Shown here: one piece after another, positions 1 through 9,169 of the stretch | How positions within the stretch are numbered: the stretch's first letter is position 1 | Layout of the letters: the number at the start of each line of letters is the position of its first letter | Source: Clostridia bacterium | GTDB lineage: Bacteria > Bacillota > Clostridia > Christensenellales > Borkfalkiaceae | Direction: 5' to 3' | Assembly: GCA_029061465.1 (NCBI GenBank) | Contig: JAIDRY010000120.1 | Span: 1-34,376 of the forward strand | Length of the DNA: 34,376 nt | Translations under genes and position numbers: made by a program | Notes under the pieces: model-generated | Seen by the model: the letters and a program-made list of their open reading frames with translations, nothing else | Told to the model about the DNA's origin: nothing | The model's database searches: none

Positions 1-1450
1 TCTCAAAGTCGTACACGGGGTTTAAATGCACGTAGTTGATGCCCAAATCTTTAAGATAGCTGATGCCCGTCTTTAACGTGTCGTCGCCCTTTACGTGGGT
101 GTTTTCCTCGGTGAACGCTAAATACTTGCCCTTGTAAGTGATGCCGCTATCTGCGGAAACAGAGAAGTCACGGACGTGAATTTCCCAAATAACCGCTTTA
201 TTGGAATTTGTGCTGCGCAGATTTTGCGCTACGTTAAGGTCGTCCGTCCAGCCGTCCGGAGCGGTTGCTTCCATATCGCAAACCATTGCCCTGTTACCGT
301 TGACGCCAGCTGCCTTAGCGTACACGTCTACAACTTCGTTGCACGCGCCCTCAACGTAGTTGGCGTAAGTATAATAAATTCCGTGCAGGTCTCCTTTGAG
401 TTCCGCTTCCCAAACGCCCTTTTCAGTCAAAGCCATCGTTGCGGTCGTTCTCGCAATAGTGTCGTCAAGCTCGTCGCCGTTTCTGTAAAATTTAATTTTT
501 ACGTTGGTGGAGACGGGCGCCCACAGGCGGAAAGTAGTTTTTTCGGGCGTATAGATTGCACCAAGCTCTACGTCCGAATTCGGTACGCACTCGCGCGCGA
601 ACTTGTCAGATAGATACAATCTAGTCTTCGTACAGCTCGTTTTTACTGTGGTAACGTCACTGATAAGCACCTTGTAGTCGGCGTTCCAATCGAATGTGGA
701 CTCTAAATTTAAGCCGTTAATCGTGGCGGTTTTGCCGTCCTCAGATACTACGCTTGCATGCAAACTGTCTTTAATCAATTCGCCGTCGTCTTCGTCCGTC
801 AAATCGTCGTCCTTGTAAAGCTGAATGAGAGTATCCTTTGTGATAGCTTTACTCGTGCTTACGATAAGACTGTCGAAGGTGTCGAAATTAGCCGACTGAA
901 CCTTTTCAAACACCATCATGGCATCTTCAAGAGTTTCGTAGTTGTTTTTGTCGCCAGCAACAATCCATAGATGAAATTCGTTGTTGCTGTCAAGTTTAAT
1001 GTTAATCTTTCTGTCCGCGGGCAAATCTTTACCGTCACTGCCGTGCCAATAAGGTGTAAGCTTGCCTGTCGATGCGTTTACGTATGAGCGCACCATAATG
1101 AGACCCATTTTCTTGCCCTGTTTGGCGGCGTTGGTTTCGCTTTCATTCAAATCAATGCGGAAAATTCTGCCGTTGTTAATAACGCCTTCGTCCTCGTGAA
1201 AGAACTCCTCGTCAATTTCGGGATTCTCATAATTGCCGCTTTCAACGATTTTTCCCGCGTCTAGCCAGTAGTATGCACCCCAGCGGACGTTGGGTTGACC
1301 GTTCCAGTCGGAATAAGTGTATTGATTATCAGCCGAATAGAAATGGATAATTATTTTGCCGTTATCGTCACCCGCGGCAACGCCGAATGCGGGAAAGACC
1401 ATTATAGCAAAGGCGAGAACCAATACAAAAGATAATACTTTTTTCTTCAT
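1..1450 (-). CDS. pulA: Type I pullulanase (GH13), N-terminal part, truncated by the window edge; SPase I-type signal peptide, N-terminal accessory domains, CBM48-like domain, start of catalytic domain
   Basis: Absent from the ORF track because it has no stop inside the window. Reverse translation from ATG at 1450 gives MKKKVLSFVLVLAFAIMVFPAFGVAAGDDNGKIIIHFYSADNQYTYSDWN..., LGAIYTPEKTTFRLWAPVSTNVKIKFY (CBM48-like), AVIWEIHVRDFS and GISYLKDLGINYVHLNPVYDFE (pullulanase motifs). Confidence 0.87.
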   Translation of the reverse strand, partial: MKKKVLSFVLVLAFAIMVFPAFGVAAGDDNGKIIIHFYSADNQYTYSDWNGQPNVRWGAYYWLDAGKIVESGNYENPEIDEEFFHEDEGVINNGRIFRIDLNESETNAAKQGKKMGLIMVRSYVNASTGKLTPYWHGSDGKDLPADRKINIKLDSNNEFHLWIVAGDKNNYETLEDAMMVFEKVQSANFDTFDSLIVSTSKAITKDTLIQLYKDDDLTDEDDGELIKDSLHASVVSEDGKTATINGLNLESTFDWNADYKVLISDVTTVKTSCTKTRLYLSDKFARECVPNSDVELGAIYTPEKTTFRLWAPVSTNVKIKFYRNGDELDDTIARTTATMALTEKGVWEAELKGDLHGIYYTYANYVEGACNEVVDVYAKAAGVNGNRAMVCDMEATAPDGWTDDLNVAQNLRSTNSNKAVIWEIHVRDFSVSADSGITYKGKYLAFTEENTHVKGDDTLKTGISYLKDLGINYVHLNPVYDFE

Positions 1451-1467
1451 ATTTACTCCTGTGCTAC

Positions 1468-3843
1468 TTACTGCGGTCTTGCGTCCGTTACGCCGTTAAA
1501 GTTGTAATATGCTTTACCGTCGGTTACTTCAAGAGTTAAATTACCAGTTTGATTACCTTCGCCACCAGTACCCTTATTGAATATAACCTTATCGTAACCG
1601 GGTTCAATTTCCAACATGAACCAACCGTTACCCACAGCCGTCATTTTTACACCGGGCCAGTCTTCAGGTCTTTCCTCAGTCTTATTGTTCCAGCAATACA
1701 GATAAACGTTAGCCCATCCTTCACTGTTATAGTAGTACACCGTCGTAGCAGTCGTAGGCACTACTGTAGGAACTATTGTCCAAATGAGAAGCCTGCCGTC
1801 CGTCATAATCTTTGCATAGAAAGTATATTCTCCTTCAAGAGTTACGGAACCGCCGAATTCGTCTTTATTTTGGAATTCGAATTCCTTGTCGCCGTTCTTG
1901 ATTACAACAGTAGCGCCCTCTGCCAAAGTAACGGTTACCATATATTGCACCGTGACGCCCGGTTCATCGGTAGGATGTTCCTTCCACGCAGTCGAATCTG
2001 CTGTGCCGTTGATAATTAAAACGACCTTACTGTCACCGACAACCGGCGTTTCGAAACCTTCGGGAACGGTTACCCAAACGGACGTACCGCCGTCTTCCCA
2101 CAACTTTGCATAGAATGTGTATGAACCTTCAACGGTTGCCTTTCCGTTAAAAGGGCAACCTTTTTCGTAGTTTGAATACTCTACGTCGCCGTCCTTAATA
2201 ACGACAGTGTCGTCTTTATTCAAAGTAATAACTAAACGTGCCTGCTTCGCAACACCAGCGTCGGCTGCTGCCGTTTCAAAATGAACTGCTTTATCGGTTT
2301 CACCGTTGATAATCAAAACGACGCTGCTGTCGCCTTCGGGCGGTACGAAATCTGCGGGAACGGTTACCCAAACGGAATTACCGCCGTCTTTCCACAACTT
2401 TGCATAGAAAGTATATTCGCCGTCAACGGTTGCCTTACCTCTGAATTTGCAATCCGGTTCATAATACTTATACTCTAAGTCACCGTCCTTAATAACGACT
2501 GTGTCGTCTTTGTTTAAAGTAACGGTTATGGTAACTTCCTGCTCAATGTTTTCGTCGTCATTTTCATTTACCACAAACTTTTGCGCGGTTGCCGTATTGC
2601 CGTTGATAATCAAAACGACGGTAGATTCTACAGCGGGTGCTTCGGGTGCTTCTACGTCAATCTGAGTTTTTGTTACATAGAACGTATGCGCGCCTTCAAC
2701 AGTTGCCGTACCGGTGAAACTGCAACCTGCCTTGTAGGTGGATAATGTTTCGCCGTTGAATTTAATAGTTACCGTATCACCTACATTTAAAGTGAGCGTA
2801 ATAGTATATTCGCCGTCCACGTCCTCACTTGCCTTAAGCTGTTGAGGAGTGCCGCTTCCTACTGTAATAGTAACTACGTCATCGGTAACCACAGGCGTAT
2901 CGGTGGGCATAGTTGCCGTCCACGCGCCATCCTTGCAGTAAGGTTTGGTCTTGTCGAAGGTTAAGCTTTGGTTTGCGTTTTCACCGTCGGTGAAGATTAC
3001 GCTCGTTGCCGTTTCGTCAATATCAGCTTTGAACCAGTTATTCTTGCCCGGGACGGAAGTCATCGCAATTCCCTTGCCATTGAAAAGTTCGGCTTCGCCT
3101 TTGTAGGGTTTAACCGTTACGCTTGCGCTTTCACTGTAGTAATAGATTGAAGTAGTTTTTACAGATTGGTCTACCGACCACTTTGCATATAGAGTCATGT
3201 TTCCCGTAACGTCAAAAATGCCCTGCCCTGCCGCGTTGAAGCTAACGGAAATGAGACATTCCTTGTCACGGCACCAGCCTTCAAACTTCCAACCGTTTCT
3301 CTGAGGATTTTCGGGTTTGACGACCTTTTCACCGCTCATAACGGGAACCACCTCCGCTTTCGGAGCGCCGTCATAATTGAGATTGAACGTCACTTTCCAC
3401 TCTTTCAAGACGGGAGCCACATAGTCAAACTCGTAACTTACTTTCTCGGAGCTGGTTATAACATTGCCATCCTCGTCTACCGTAACAGCCCTTACATAAA
3501 GCACGTTGAGTTCCTTATCGATAAGGTTGCCCGTTATCCTGGAGTCGCTCATTGATAATGAAGTTTCAGTAATATAAAACTCGTCCGCTTCATTTACGCT
3601 GACCATATATCCGTCCGCGCCGTCCACAGCTTCCCAGGTGAACGTTTCTTCGCTGTTGCTGTAACTTAATCCCTTCGGAGTTCCAAATCCTGCCGCGTCG
3701 CACCTTATCAAAGTCGCGCAAAGAGTTACGACGACTATGAGTATGACTGCGCCTATGCAACCTGCAATGATTCCGATACGCTGGTTTTTGTTGAGTCCGG
3801 TAATTTTATTTTTGATATTACCGAAAAATTCTTTTGTTTTCAT
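1468..3843 (-). CDS. Surface starch-binding protein: N-terminal TM anchor, InlB-type repeat, two CBM26-like domains flanking four tandem FxGTA-type modules
   Basis: 791 aa. TM helix IGIIAGCIGAVILIVVVTLCATLI; InlB/Listeria-Bacteroides-like WKVTFNLNYDGAPKAEVVPVMSGEKVVKPENPQRNGWKFEGW; CBM26-like TTVYYYNSEGWANVYLYCW...WPGVKMTAVGNGWFMLEIEPGYDKVIFNKGTGGEGNQTGNLTL at the C terminus. Start codon lies 1 bp after the upstream gene stop. Confidence 0.85.
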   Translation of the reverse strand: MKTKEFFGNIKNKITGLNKNQRIGIIAGCIGAVILIVVVTLCATLIRCDAAGFGTPKGLSYSNSEETFTWEAVDGADGYMVSVNEADEFYITETSLSMSDSRITGNLIDKELNVLYVRAVTVDEDGNVITSSEKVSYEFDYVAPVLKEWKVTFNLNYDGAPKAEVVPVMSGEKVVKPENPQRNGWKFEGWCRDKECLISVSFNAAGQGIFDVTGNMTLYAKWSVDQSVKTTSIYYYSESASVTVKPYKGEAELFNGKGIAMTSVPGKNNWFKADIDETATSVIFTDGENANQSLTFDKTKPYCKDGAWTATMPTDTPVVTDDVVTITVGSGTPQQLKASEDVDGEYTITLTLNVGDTVTIKFNGETLSTYKAGCSFTGTATVEGAHTFYVTKTQIDVEAPEAPAVESTVVLIINGNTATAQKFVVNENDDENIEQEVTITVTLNKDDTVVIKDGDLEYKYYEPDCKFRGKATVDGEYTFYAKLWKDGGNSVWVTVPADFVPPEGDSSVVLIINGETDKAVHFETAAADAGVAKQARLVITLNKDDTVVIKDGDVEYSNYEKGCPFNGKATVEGSYTFYAKLWEDGGTSVWVTVPEGFETPVVGDSKVVLIINGTADSTAWKEHPTDEPGVTVQYMVTVTLAEGATVVIKNGDKEFEFQNKDEFGGSVTLEGEYTFYAKIMTDGRLLIWTIVPTVVPTTATTVYYYNSEGWANVYLYCWNNKTEERPEDWPGVKMTAVGNGWFMLEIEPGYDKVIFNKGTGGEGNQTGNLTLEVTDGKAYYNFNGVTDARPQ
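1471..1750 (-). other. CBM26-like starch-binding domain, C-terminal, in the 791-aa protein
   Basis: YYYNSEGWANVYLYCWNNKTEERPEDWPGVKMTAVGNGWFMLEIEPGYDKVIFNKGTGGEGNQTGNLTL: aromatic Y..W...YAYCW / WPGVKM / VIFN..GG.NQT pattern of the CBM25/26 group. Confidence 0.75.
2905..3165 (-). other. CBM26-like domain, N-proximal (divergent), in the 791-aa protein
   Basis: SIYYYSESASVTVKPYKGEAELFNGKGIAMTSVPGKNNWFKADIDETATSVIFTDGENANQSLTFD. Confidence 0.55.
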
Positions 3844-3844
3844 T

Positions 3845-6325
3845 TTAATTTTCCCCCTGCCATTTTAATACGGGCCCGTTAGCACCGTTTTGCCATACGT
3901 CTGCGTAAGCGTTTAACGTAGACGCAAATGTTGTTAGCGCGGAAGCAGAAATCTGACACGCGCTGCTTTGTACCTCGGTTCCACCGATATAAATTATATT
4001 ATTTTGTTCTCCCTTGGCAGCGCCCGCCGCAAGTGGTTTGCCCGCTACGGTTGCCGTAAGGTAGTAACAATCGTTAATCATATTGCTGTATCCCGCAATA
4101 CCGCCCGCAGAAAGAGTCATACTCTCGATAAGATTCTTGGAATCCGATTTGTCCGCTGTGGTCCAACCGCTGTTAATTTTGAATAACAGGTTGCCGGGAG
4201 TCATTCTGCCGATGATGTCTTTGGTTTTGCCCCAGCTCTCATCATTTAAATTTGCGGGGTTACATCTGTTGAAGATAACTCCCGTCAGTTGTTCGGCTTT
4301 TATACTCATATCTGCGTAGTAGTATGTCATACCGTTTATTTCGGTCGCCGTCATGCGAACACCGGGCCAAGAAGGTCCTCCAGCCGCACCCCAGTAATAC
4401 ACGTAGAACAGCGCGCCGTCCATAGTAGGGTCCCAGTTGCAATTTTCAAAACTGAGGAAAATTCGCGTTGACCTGAGCGCACGTACATCTACGTTTATCG
4501 CGCCGGAATTGTAACAGTTGACGACGCCCAAGTCGGTTCCGGCTTCGTAATAGCCGTAGTTGTCGCCGACAATACCGCCCAACGATTCTGACCCGATTAT
4601 CGCGCCCGTATTGTAGCAAGAGATTATTCCCGCATTGGCGTAACTTACTTTACCTACTTCGTTTATGCCGTCGCCGCCGTTTTTGCCGGCTATGCCGCCG
4701 CCGTAGCTGACGACGCTTATCTCACCGTAGTTGTAGCACTGTGAAATTGTGCTATCAAACAACAGCTTTTCGTCGAAAATATTGAAGTTATATCCTACGA
4801 TACCGCCGCCGTAAGTATTGGCAGTAATCTTAGCTTCGTTGCCGCACTTAGTAACTATTCCGTTGTTGCGCCCGACTATTCCACCGACCGTCGTTTCGCC
4901 CGAGATATCGGCGCGGTTGATACAGCCCTCTATCGTTCCCGAATTGAAGATTGCAATTCCGCCCGCTTCGTTTGCACCGTAGACGGTGGTAGAGCTTTCG
5001 ATATTGCAGTTGGAAACAGTGCCCTTGTTAATGGATACAAGCGCCGCCGCGCCGTCCTTTACCGCGCAAATATAACTGTCGATTACTGTTACATTATCTA
5101 TCGTGCCGCGGTTGGTATACGCTAATAACGCACACTCGCCGCCCTTTTCGTGCATTATTCCGTCGTTTGACAAATTAGTCCATGTACGGAAGTTTGCGTT
5201 GTCTATCACTAAATTTTTGATAACTCCGCTCGGCGCAATCGAATCAAACATTGAAGAATAACCATCGCAGAAATACTTTACTGCATTAGACAGCTTGTGT
5301 CCGTCGCCGTCGATAACGCCGCTTAACGAACCGAAGCTGTAAAAGTTGTTATATACTTCTTCGTCGTCAGGAACGTAAGACGGAAGCGCGACGTCGTTAT
5401 TAAACTTGTAATACTTAGCCTCGTTTATGCCTTCATAATAATCCACGAACCTTAATTCTTCGGGAGAGGATATCATGAAAGGGTCTTGCTCCGTACCTGC
5501 GCCTTCGGCGTAGTACTTTATGCCGGCACGTTCGCTGTCTTCGAAATATCCGCGGGAATCTCCAGCCCAAACAGCTTTAACAAGGTATTGATTGGTTAAA
5601 TCGCAACGGTTTTTCGTTATCGCGGTTATTTTGTCGTTGACATCTAACAGATAGTATGTATTCGCTCCGTACACGGCTTCAAACGTCAATTCGTAGCCGT
5701 TCATATGAACGTTTTGCGGAACCGTCAGACTGCACGTTTTCAAAGCGGCGTTGTAGATAACTTCCGCTACCCCGCTGTCCGCTATCGACAAGCCGTCGCC
5801 TATGAACTGTACGCCGACAACACTGTCTGTTTTAAGCGTTTTAAGGTCGAACTGCAGAGTTTCTGCGGAAAGCTCCGTCTTGTCGCCGTTGAACGTAACG
5901 ACGGTTTTAGAAGCGTTAGCAACTGCCGTCCACGACAGCACGCCGTCTTTTGCCGTCAGCTTAGGCGTCGCAAGCACCAGCGTTTTGGGCGTGTAGGTCA
6001 AAAGCTCGCTCCATTCGGAACTCGCACCGCCGTTTACCGCGCGGACGCGCACCGTAAACTGTTTATCCGAGGGTATCTCGGGTATTTCCGACAAGTAGAA
6101 CTGCGTTTCCGAAGAGGGAAAAATTACGTTGTTTACACGCAATTCATAGCTTGCCGCGCCCTCGACGGGTTGCCACGTTACGATACCCTTGCTATCGACG
6201 GCAAGCTCCGTAGGCGTCGGAAGCGTCTGTCCTACGCCGCCGTCGTTGCAGGCTGTGATACACAGCGCTGCAAGCGCGACGGTCATTATAATTAATAATA
6301 TTGATAATAATTTTTTACGCATCAC
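3845..6325 (-). CDS. Lipoprotein with FN3-like N-terminal domains and GLUG repeats, with an internal CBM26-like starch-binding domain
   Basis: 826 aa. Lipobox ...ALCITACNDGG; repeated GGIVGRNNGIVTKCGNEAKIT / GGGIVGYN.. / GGIVGDNYG (GLUG-type); internal LFYVYYWGAAGGPSWPGVRMTATEINGMTYYYADMSIKAEQLTGVIFNRC. Confidence 0.82.
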   Translation of the reverse strand: MMRKKLLSILLIIMTVALAALCITACNDGGVGQTLPTPTELAVDSKGIVTWQPVEGAASYELRVNNVIFPSSETQFYLSEIPEIPSDKQFTVRVRAVNGGASSEWSELLTYTPKTLVLATPKLTAKDGVLSWTAVANASKTVVTFNGDKTELSAETLQFDLKTLKTDSVVGVQFIGDGLSIADSGVAEVIYNAALKTCSLTVPQNVHMNGYELTFEAVYGANTYYLLDVNDKITAITKNRCDLTNQYLVKAVWAGDSRGYFEDSERAGIKYYAEGAGTEQDPFMISSPEELRFVDYYEGINEAKYYKFNNDVALPSYVPDDEEVYNNFYSFGSLSGVIDGDGHKLSNAVKYFCDGYSSMFDSIAPSGVIKNLVIDNANFRTWTNLSNDGIMHEKGGECALLAYTNRGTIDNVTVIDSYICAVKDGAAALVSINKGTVSNCNIESSTTVYGANEAGGIAIFNSGTIEGCINRADISGETTVGGIVGRNNGIVTKCGNEAKITANTYGGGIVGYNFNIFDEKLLFDSTISQCYNYGEISVVSYGGGIAGKNGGDGINEVGKVSYANAGIISCYNTGAIIGSESLGGIVGDNYGYYEAGTDLGVVNCYNSGAINVDVRALRSTRIFLSFENCNWDPTMDGALFYVYYWGAAGGPSWPGVRMTATEINGMTYYYADMSIKAEQLTGVIFNRCNPANLNDESWGKTKDIIGRMTPGNLLFKINSGWTTADKSDSKNLIESMTLSAGGIAGYSNMINDCYYLTATVAGKPLAAGAAKGEQNNIIYIGGTEVQSSACQISASALTTFASTLNAYADVWQNGANGPVLKWQGEN
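4160..4470 (-). other. CBM26-like domain inserted within the GLUG-repeat region
   Basis: NCNWDPTMDGALFYVYYWGAAGGPSWPGVRMTATEINGMTYYYADMS..LTGVIFNRCNPAN, flanked by GLUG-type GGIVGDNYGYYEAGTDLGVVNCYNSGAI on the N side and GGIAGYSNMINDCYYLT on the C side. Confidence 0.68.
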
Positions 6326-6335
6326 TACTTACCCC

Positions 6336-9023
6336 TTAAATCTCAACAACCATGCTGCCGCCGACAGGTAAATAGCTCAGGCTTGCGCCGTTGGAAGCGT
6401 GGATGAGCTTAGCTCTGCTTCCAAATACTCGACCGGGATTTCCGTACTCGGACCTGCCGAAGTTGCAGATAACCCAGTACGTTTTACCCTCGTACGAACG
6501 CTTAAACGACATTATATCGCCGTTGTTGTCGAACGAACAGTAAGTATAGTCACCGTAACGAATAACAGGGTCTTCGGACTTCAATTTCGTCCAGCCCATT
6601 ACTTCTTTGAGGAACGAACCGTTAGTAGCTTTCTGCTCGGCTACACCGGGAAGAGTCTTGTTGTAGCTATCCCATTCAACGTAGTAGGTCTTGTCACCGG
6701 GGATAGAATAGCTCGTCGTGTACTTGCCCGCCGACTTGCTCCACTTGAAGGGCTGACGGTACTGTCTGTCGACATGGGGTGAAGTCTTGCTCTCGCCCGT
6801 GCCGTAGTTACTGCTCATACCAAGCTCGTCGCCGTAGTAAATCCAGCTAATGCCGGGCAACGTCATCATTGCCGCTATGGTAGTCAAAGCGCGTTGCTTT
6901 GCCTCGTTTGCAGTCGCCGCCGTAACCACATCAGCCGCCGTCAAGCCACCGGCAACGTTATTCAACAGTCTGTGTACGTCGTGGTTACTTGTGAACAGCG
7001 AATTGGTGACTTGGTTACCGTACTTCGCGTTAGTTTTCATAACGTCGTTGAGGTTCCAATAGTTTGTCAAAAGCTTGTTAGTATTGGTACCAGTTATCTC
7101 TGCAATTTTTTCTTGGTCACCACCCGGTTCGCCCGCTCTCTTCTGTCCGGCGAAACCTTGTGCCCAGCCCATATGTCCCGCAATCTGAGCAAGGTTGTAA
7201 TAACTATAGAAGTCCAACATTCCGTCGAACGCCTTGTAGTAAGGTGCAACGTTGTATGCGTGACCGTCGAAGTTTTCACCTACGACGTAAGCGTTGGGAT
7301 TAATTTTCTTGATGCCGTCGATGAGCCAGCAGAAGAAATCCATATTTTTGGTTACGTTGGTGCTGTAATCGGTCTTGGTAGCTTCGTCGTAGTCCGAAAT
7401 GATAATATCACTCGGTGACGGCGTTACCTCGTCTTGCATATAGATATGTTTAACCGCGTCCATACGGAATCCGTCAACGCCCATATCCAACCAGAACTTG
7501 GTTACGTCTAAGACTGCGTTACGCGTGCCCGTATAGTCGTAGTTAAGCTCCGGCATTGACGTGCCGAATTTAGCGTAGTAGGAATAAGCGTATTCACTGT
7601 AAGCATACCAGGTTGAGGTAAGCTTTTCTGTCTCGTGGTTGCGCCAGTGGTAGAAGTTGCGGTAATCAACGACTTTGCCGTCCTCGCCTGTCTCTTTTAC
7701 CATTTTAGCCGATTTCTGGAACCAGACGTTATTCATGGAAGTGTGGTTTAAAACCAAATCCATTATTACCTTCATACCCCTCTTGTGGCACTCGTCAAGT
7801 AATTCCTGATATTGTTCCATAGTGCCGAATTTGGGGTCTACTGAGCAGTAGTCAATTATGTCATAGCCGTGGTAGGAGTCGGATTCCTGAATTGGCGTAA
7901 GCCAAAGTACGTCTACGTTCAAATCCTTGTCTAAATAGTCGAGGTTGTCGAGAATACCCTGAATATCGCCCAAACCGTCGCCGTCGCTGTCTGCAAAGGA
8001 CGAAACCATTATCTGATATCCTACGCCGCTGACCGTATCGAAAAGATTTTTAGGGTCTGCGGTTGCTTGAAGGCTGTTCCAATCCTTGGTAACGACGTCT
8101 GATTTGGAAACGTGCGAGCCGTCATCGTTTTCGTAAGGGTTGCTTATTTCACCCTTGTTGGCAATATAGAATACGAATTGCTTCACGTTGTCCTGCGTAG
8201 CGAATACGTGAATCGAACCGTTCACACGCACGTTGCCGTCGATTTCGAAATACTGGTTTCCGCAGTCCGACTTCCAGTGACTACCGCTGTTCTTGCTGTC
8301 GTCGTATACTATGAGGAAGCCTATCTTGGGGTCGTTATACTTGGTTTTGTCCTTTATGTATTCCGGCTTATAGTTATCGTCGCACGCATCGTCGATAAAA
8401 TATTGCTGGGTTTCGGTTCCGCTGTTGCCCGCGCCCGTGTATTTTTTGGTTAAGTCGATATCGCAGACCGCACCGCCGATTTCGTCCACTATGACTTTAC
8501 CGGAGGAATCCTTTTCCCAGTTGAACGTTTTGCCGGTCTTTTGGCTGGGCCAGACCCAAAGGCTCATGTTCTCGTACGATTTGGGGGTGTTGTCGAATCG
8601 CATATAGTGGATATACAAGTGACCATTTTCGCTTTTTGCGTTCAGTTCGTCCTCGTACGCCTGCAGCTCGCTGTCCGCTACGTTCGATTTCCAGTTTGCA
8701 TACAGCACAACGTCGTGGTCGGGCATCGTATCCCAAACAAATTTGTCTTGCCAAACGCCGTAGTCGGTATACCAACCCAAAAATTCATAATTCGGATATG
8801 TCAGTCCTTCCGGCTCAGTAATTTTGCTCCCCGCTTTGATATCAAGCATGGGGTTTCCCGCCTTACCTTTGTCCGTATAGAAATAAATTCCGTACGAGGC
8901 CGTAACCTCGCCTCCTCCTACCGTAGGTTTTTCACCTTCGGGCGGCTTTTGTTCGTTGCCGCACGCCGACATGGTGAAAAGCATACAAACTGCCATTACA
9001 AAAAATAAAATCTTTTTACCCAT
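6336..9023 (-). CDS. Lipoprotein alpha-amylase (GH13) with InlB-type repeat and pullulanase-associated-like N-terminal domain
   Basis: 895 aa. Lipobox LFTMSACGN; GH13 motifs VMDLVLNHTS, DGFRMDAVKHI (nucleophile D), YVVGENFDG (acid/base E), LFTSNHDVHR. SD AGGAAAG upstream of ATG. Confidence 0.92.
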   Translation of the reverse strand: MGKKILFFVMAVCMLFTMSACGNEQKPPEGEKPTVGGGEVTASYGIYFYTDKGKAGNPMLDIKAGSKITEPEGLTYPNYEFLGWYTDYGVWQDKFVWDTMPDHDVVLYANWKSNVADSELQAYEDELNAKSENGHLYIHYMRFDNTPKSYENMSLWVWPSQKTGKTFNWEKDSSGKVIVDEIGGAVCDIDLTKKYTGAGNSGTETQQYFIDDACDDNYKPEYIKDKTKYNDPKIGFLIVYDDSKNSGSHWKSDCGNQYFEIDGNVRVNGSIHVFATQDNVKQFVFYIANKGEISNPYENDDGSHVSKSDVVTKDWNSLQATADPKNLFDTVSGVGYQIMVSSFADSDGDGLGDIQGILDNLDYLDKDLNVDVLWLTPIQESDSYHGYDIIDYCSVDPKFGTMEQYQELLDECHKRGMKVIMDLVLNHTSMNNVWFQKSAKMVKETGEDGKVVDYRNFYHWRNHETEKLTSTWYAYSEYAYSYYAKFGTSMPELNYDYTGTRNAVLDVTKFWLDMGVDGFRMDAVKHIYMQDEVTPSPSDIIISDYDEATKTDYSTNVTKNMDFFCWLIDGIKKINPNAYVVGENFDGHAYNVAPYYKAFDGMLDFYSYYNLAQIAGHMGWAQGFAGQKRAGEPGGDQEKIAEITGTNTNKLLTNYWNLNDVMKTNAKYGNQVTNSLFTSNHDVHRLLNNVAGGLTAADVVTAATANEAKQRALTTIAAMMTLPGISWIYYGDELGMSSNYGTGESKTSPHVDRQYRQPFKWSKSAGKYTTSYSIPGDKTYYVEWDSYNKTLPGVAEQKATNGSFLKEVMGWTKLKSEDPVIRYGDYTYCSFDNNGDIMSFKRSYEGKTYWVICNFGRSEYGNPGRVFGSRAKLIHASNGASLSYLPVGGSMVVEI

Positions 9024-9110
9024 ATTCTTTCCTGTCTTTTTCCGTTTATATTATTCGCCCCGCAGATAGCCCTGCGTTGCGGATTTTTTGCCGCTTGTCA
9101 TAAACCCGCC

Positions 9111-9145
9111 GTAAGAGTAGTCGGAAAAAGCCCGACTACTCTTAC
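9111..9145 (-). promoter_or_regulatory. Strong intergenic RNA hairpin without an adjacent U-tract (possible mRNA stabiliser or processing element)
   Basis: GTAAGAGTAGTCGG (9111-9124) pairs perfectly with CCGACTACTCTTAC (9132-9145), 7-nt loop, between giant gene stop (9170) and amylase start (9023). Confidence 0.6.
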
Positions 9146-9169
9146 CGTATTGAGGTTTATTTAGTTGTT

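Noticed and set aside
4260-4442. Minus-strand 60-aa ORF 4260..4442, and similar ones at 7094..7279, 8497..8775, 13549..13746, 24483..24731
   Set aside because: Alternative frames on the same strand inside well-supported genes, Arg-rich composition typical of out-of-frame translation.
5705-6295. Plus-strand ORFs of 60-240 aa overlapping the large minus-strand genes (e.g. 5705..6295, 8541..9008, 10073..10672, 16811..17245, 27207..27929, 30747..31418)
   Set aside because: They lie antisense within genes with strong domain evidence, lack SDs and recognisable domains, and reflect codon composition of the opposite strand.
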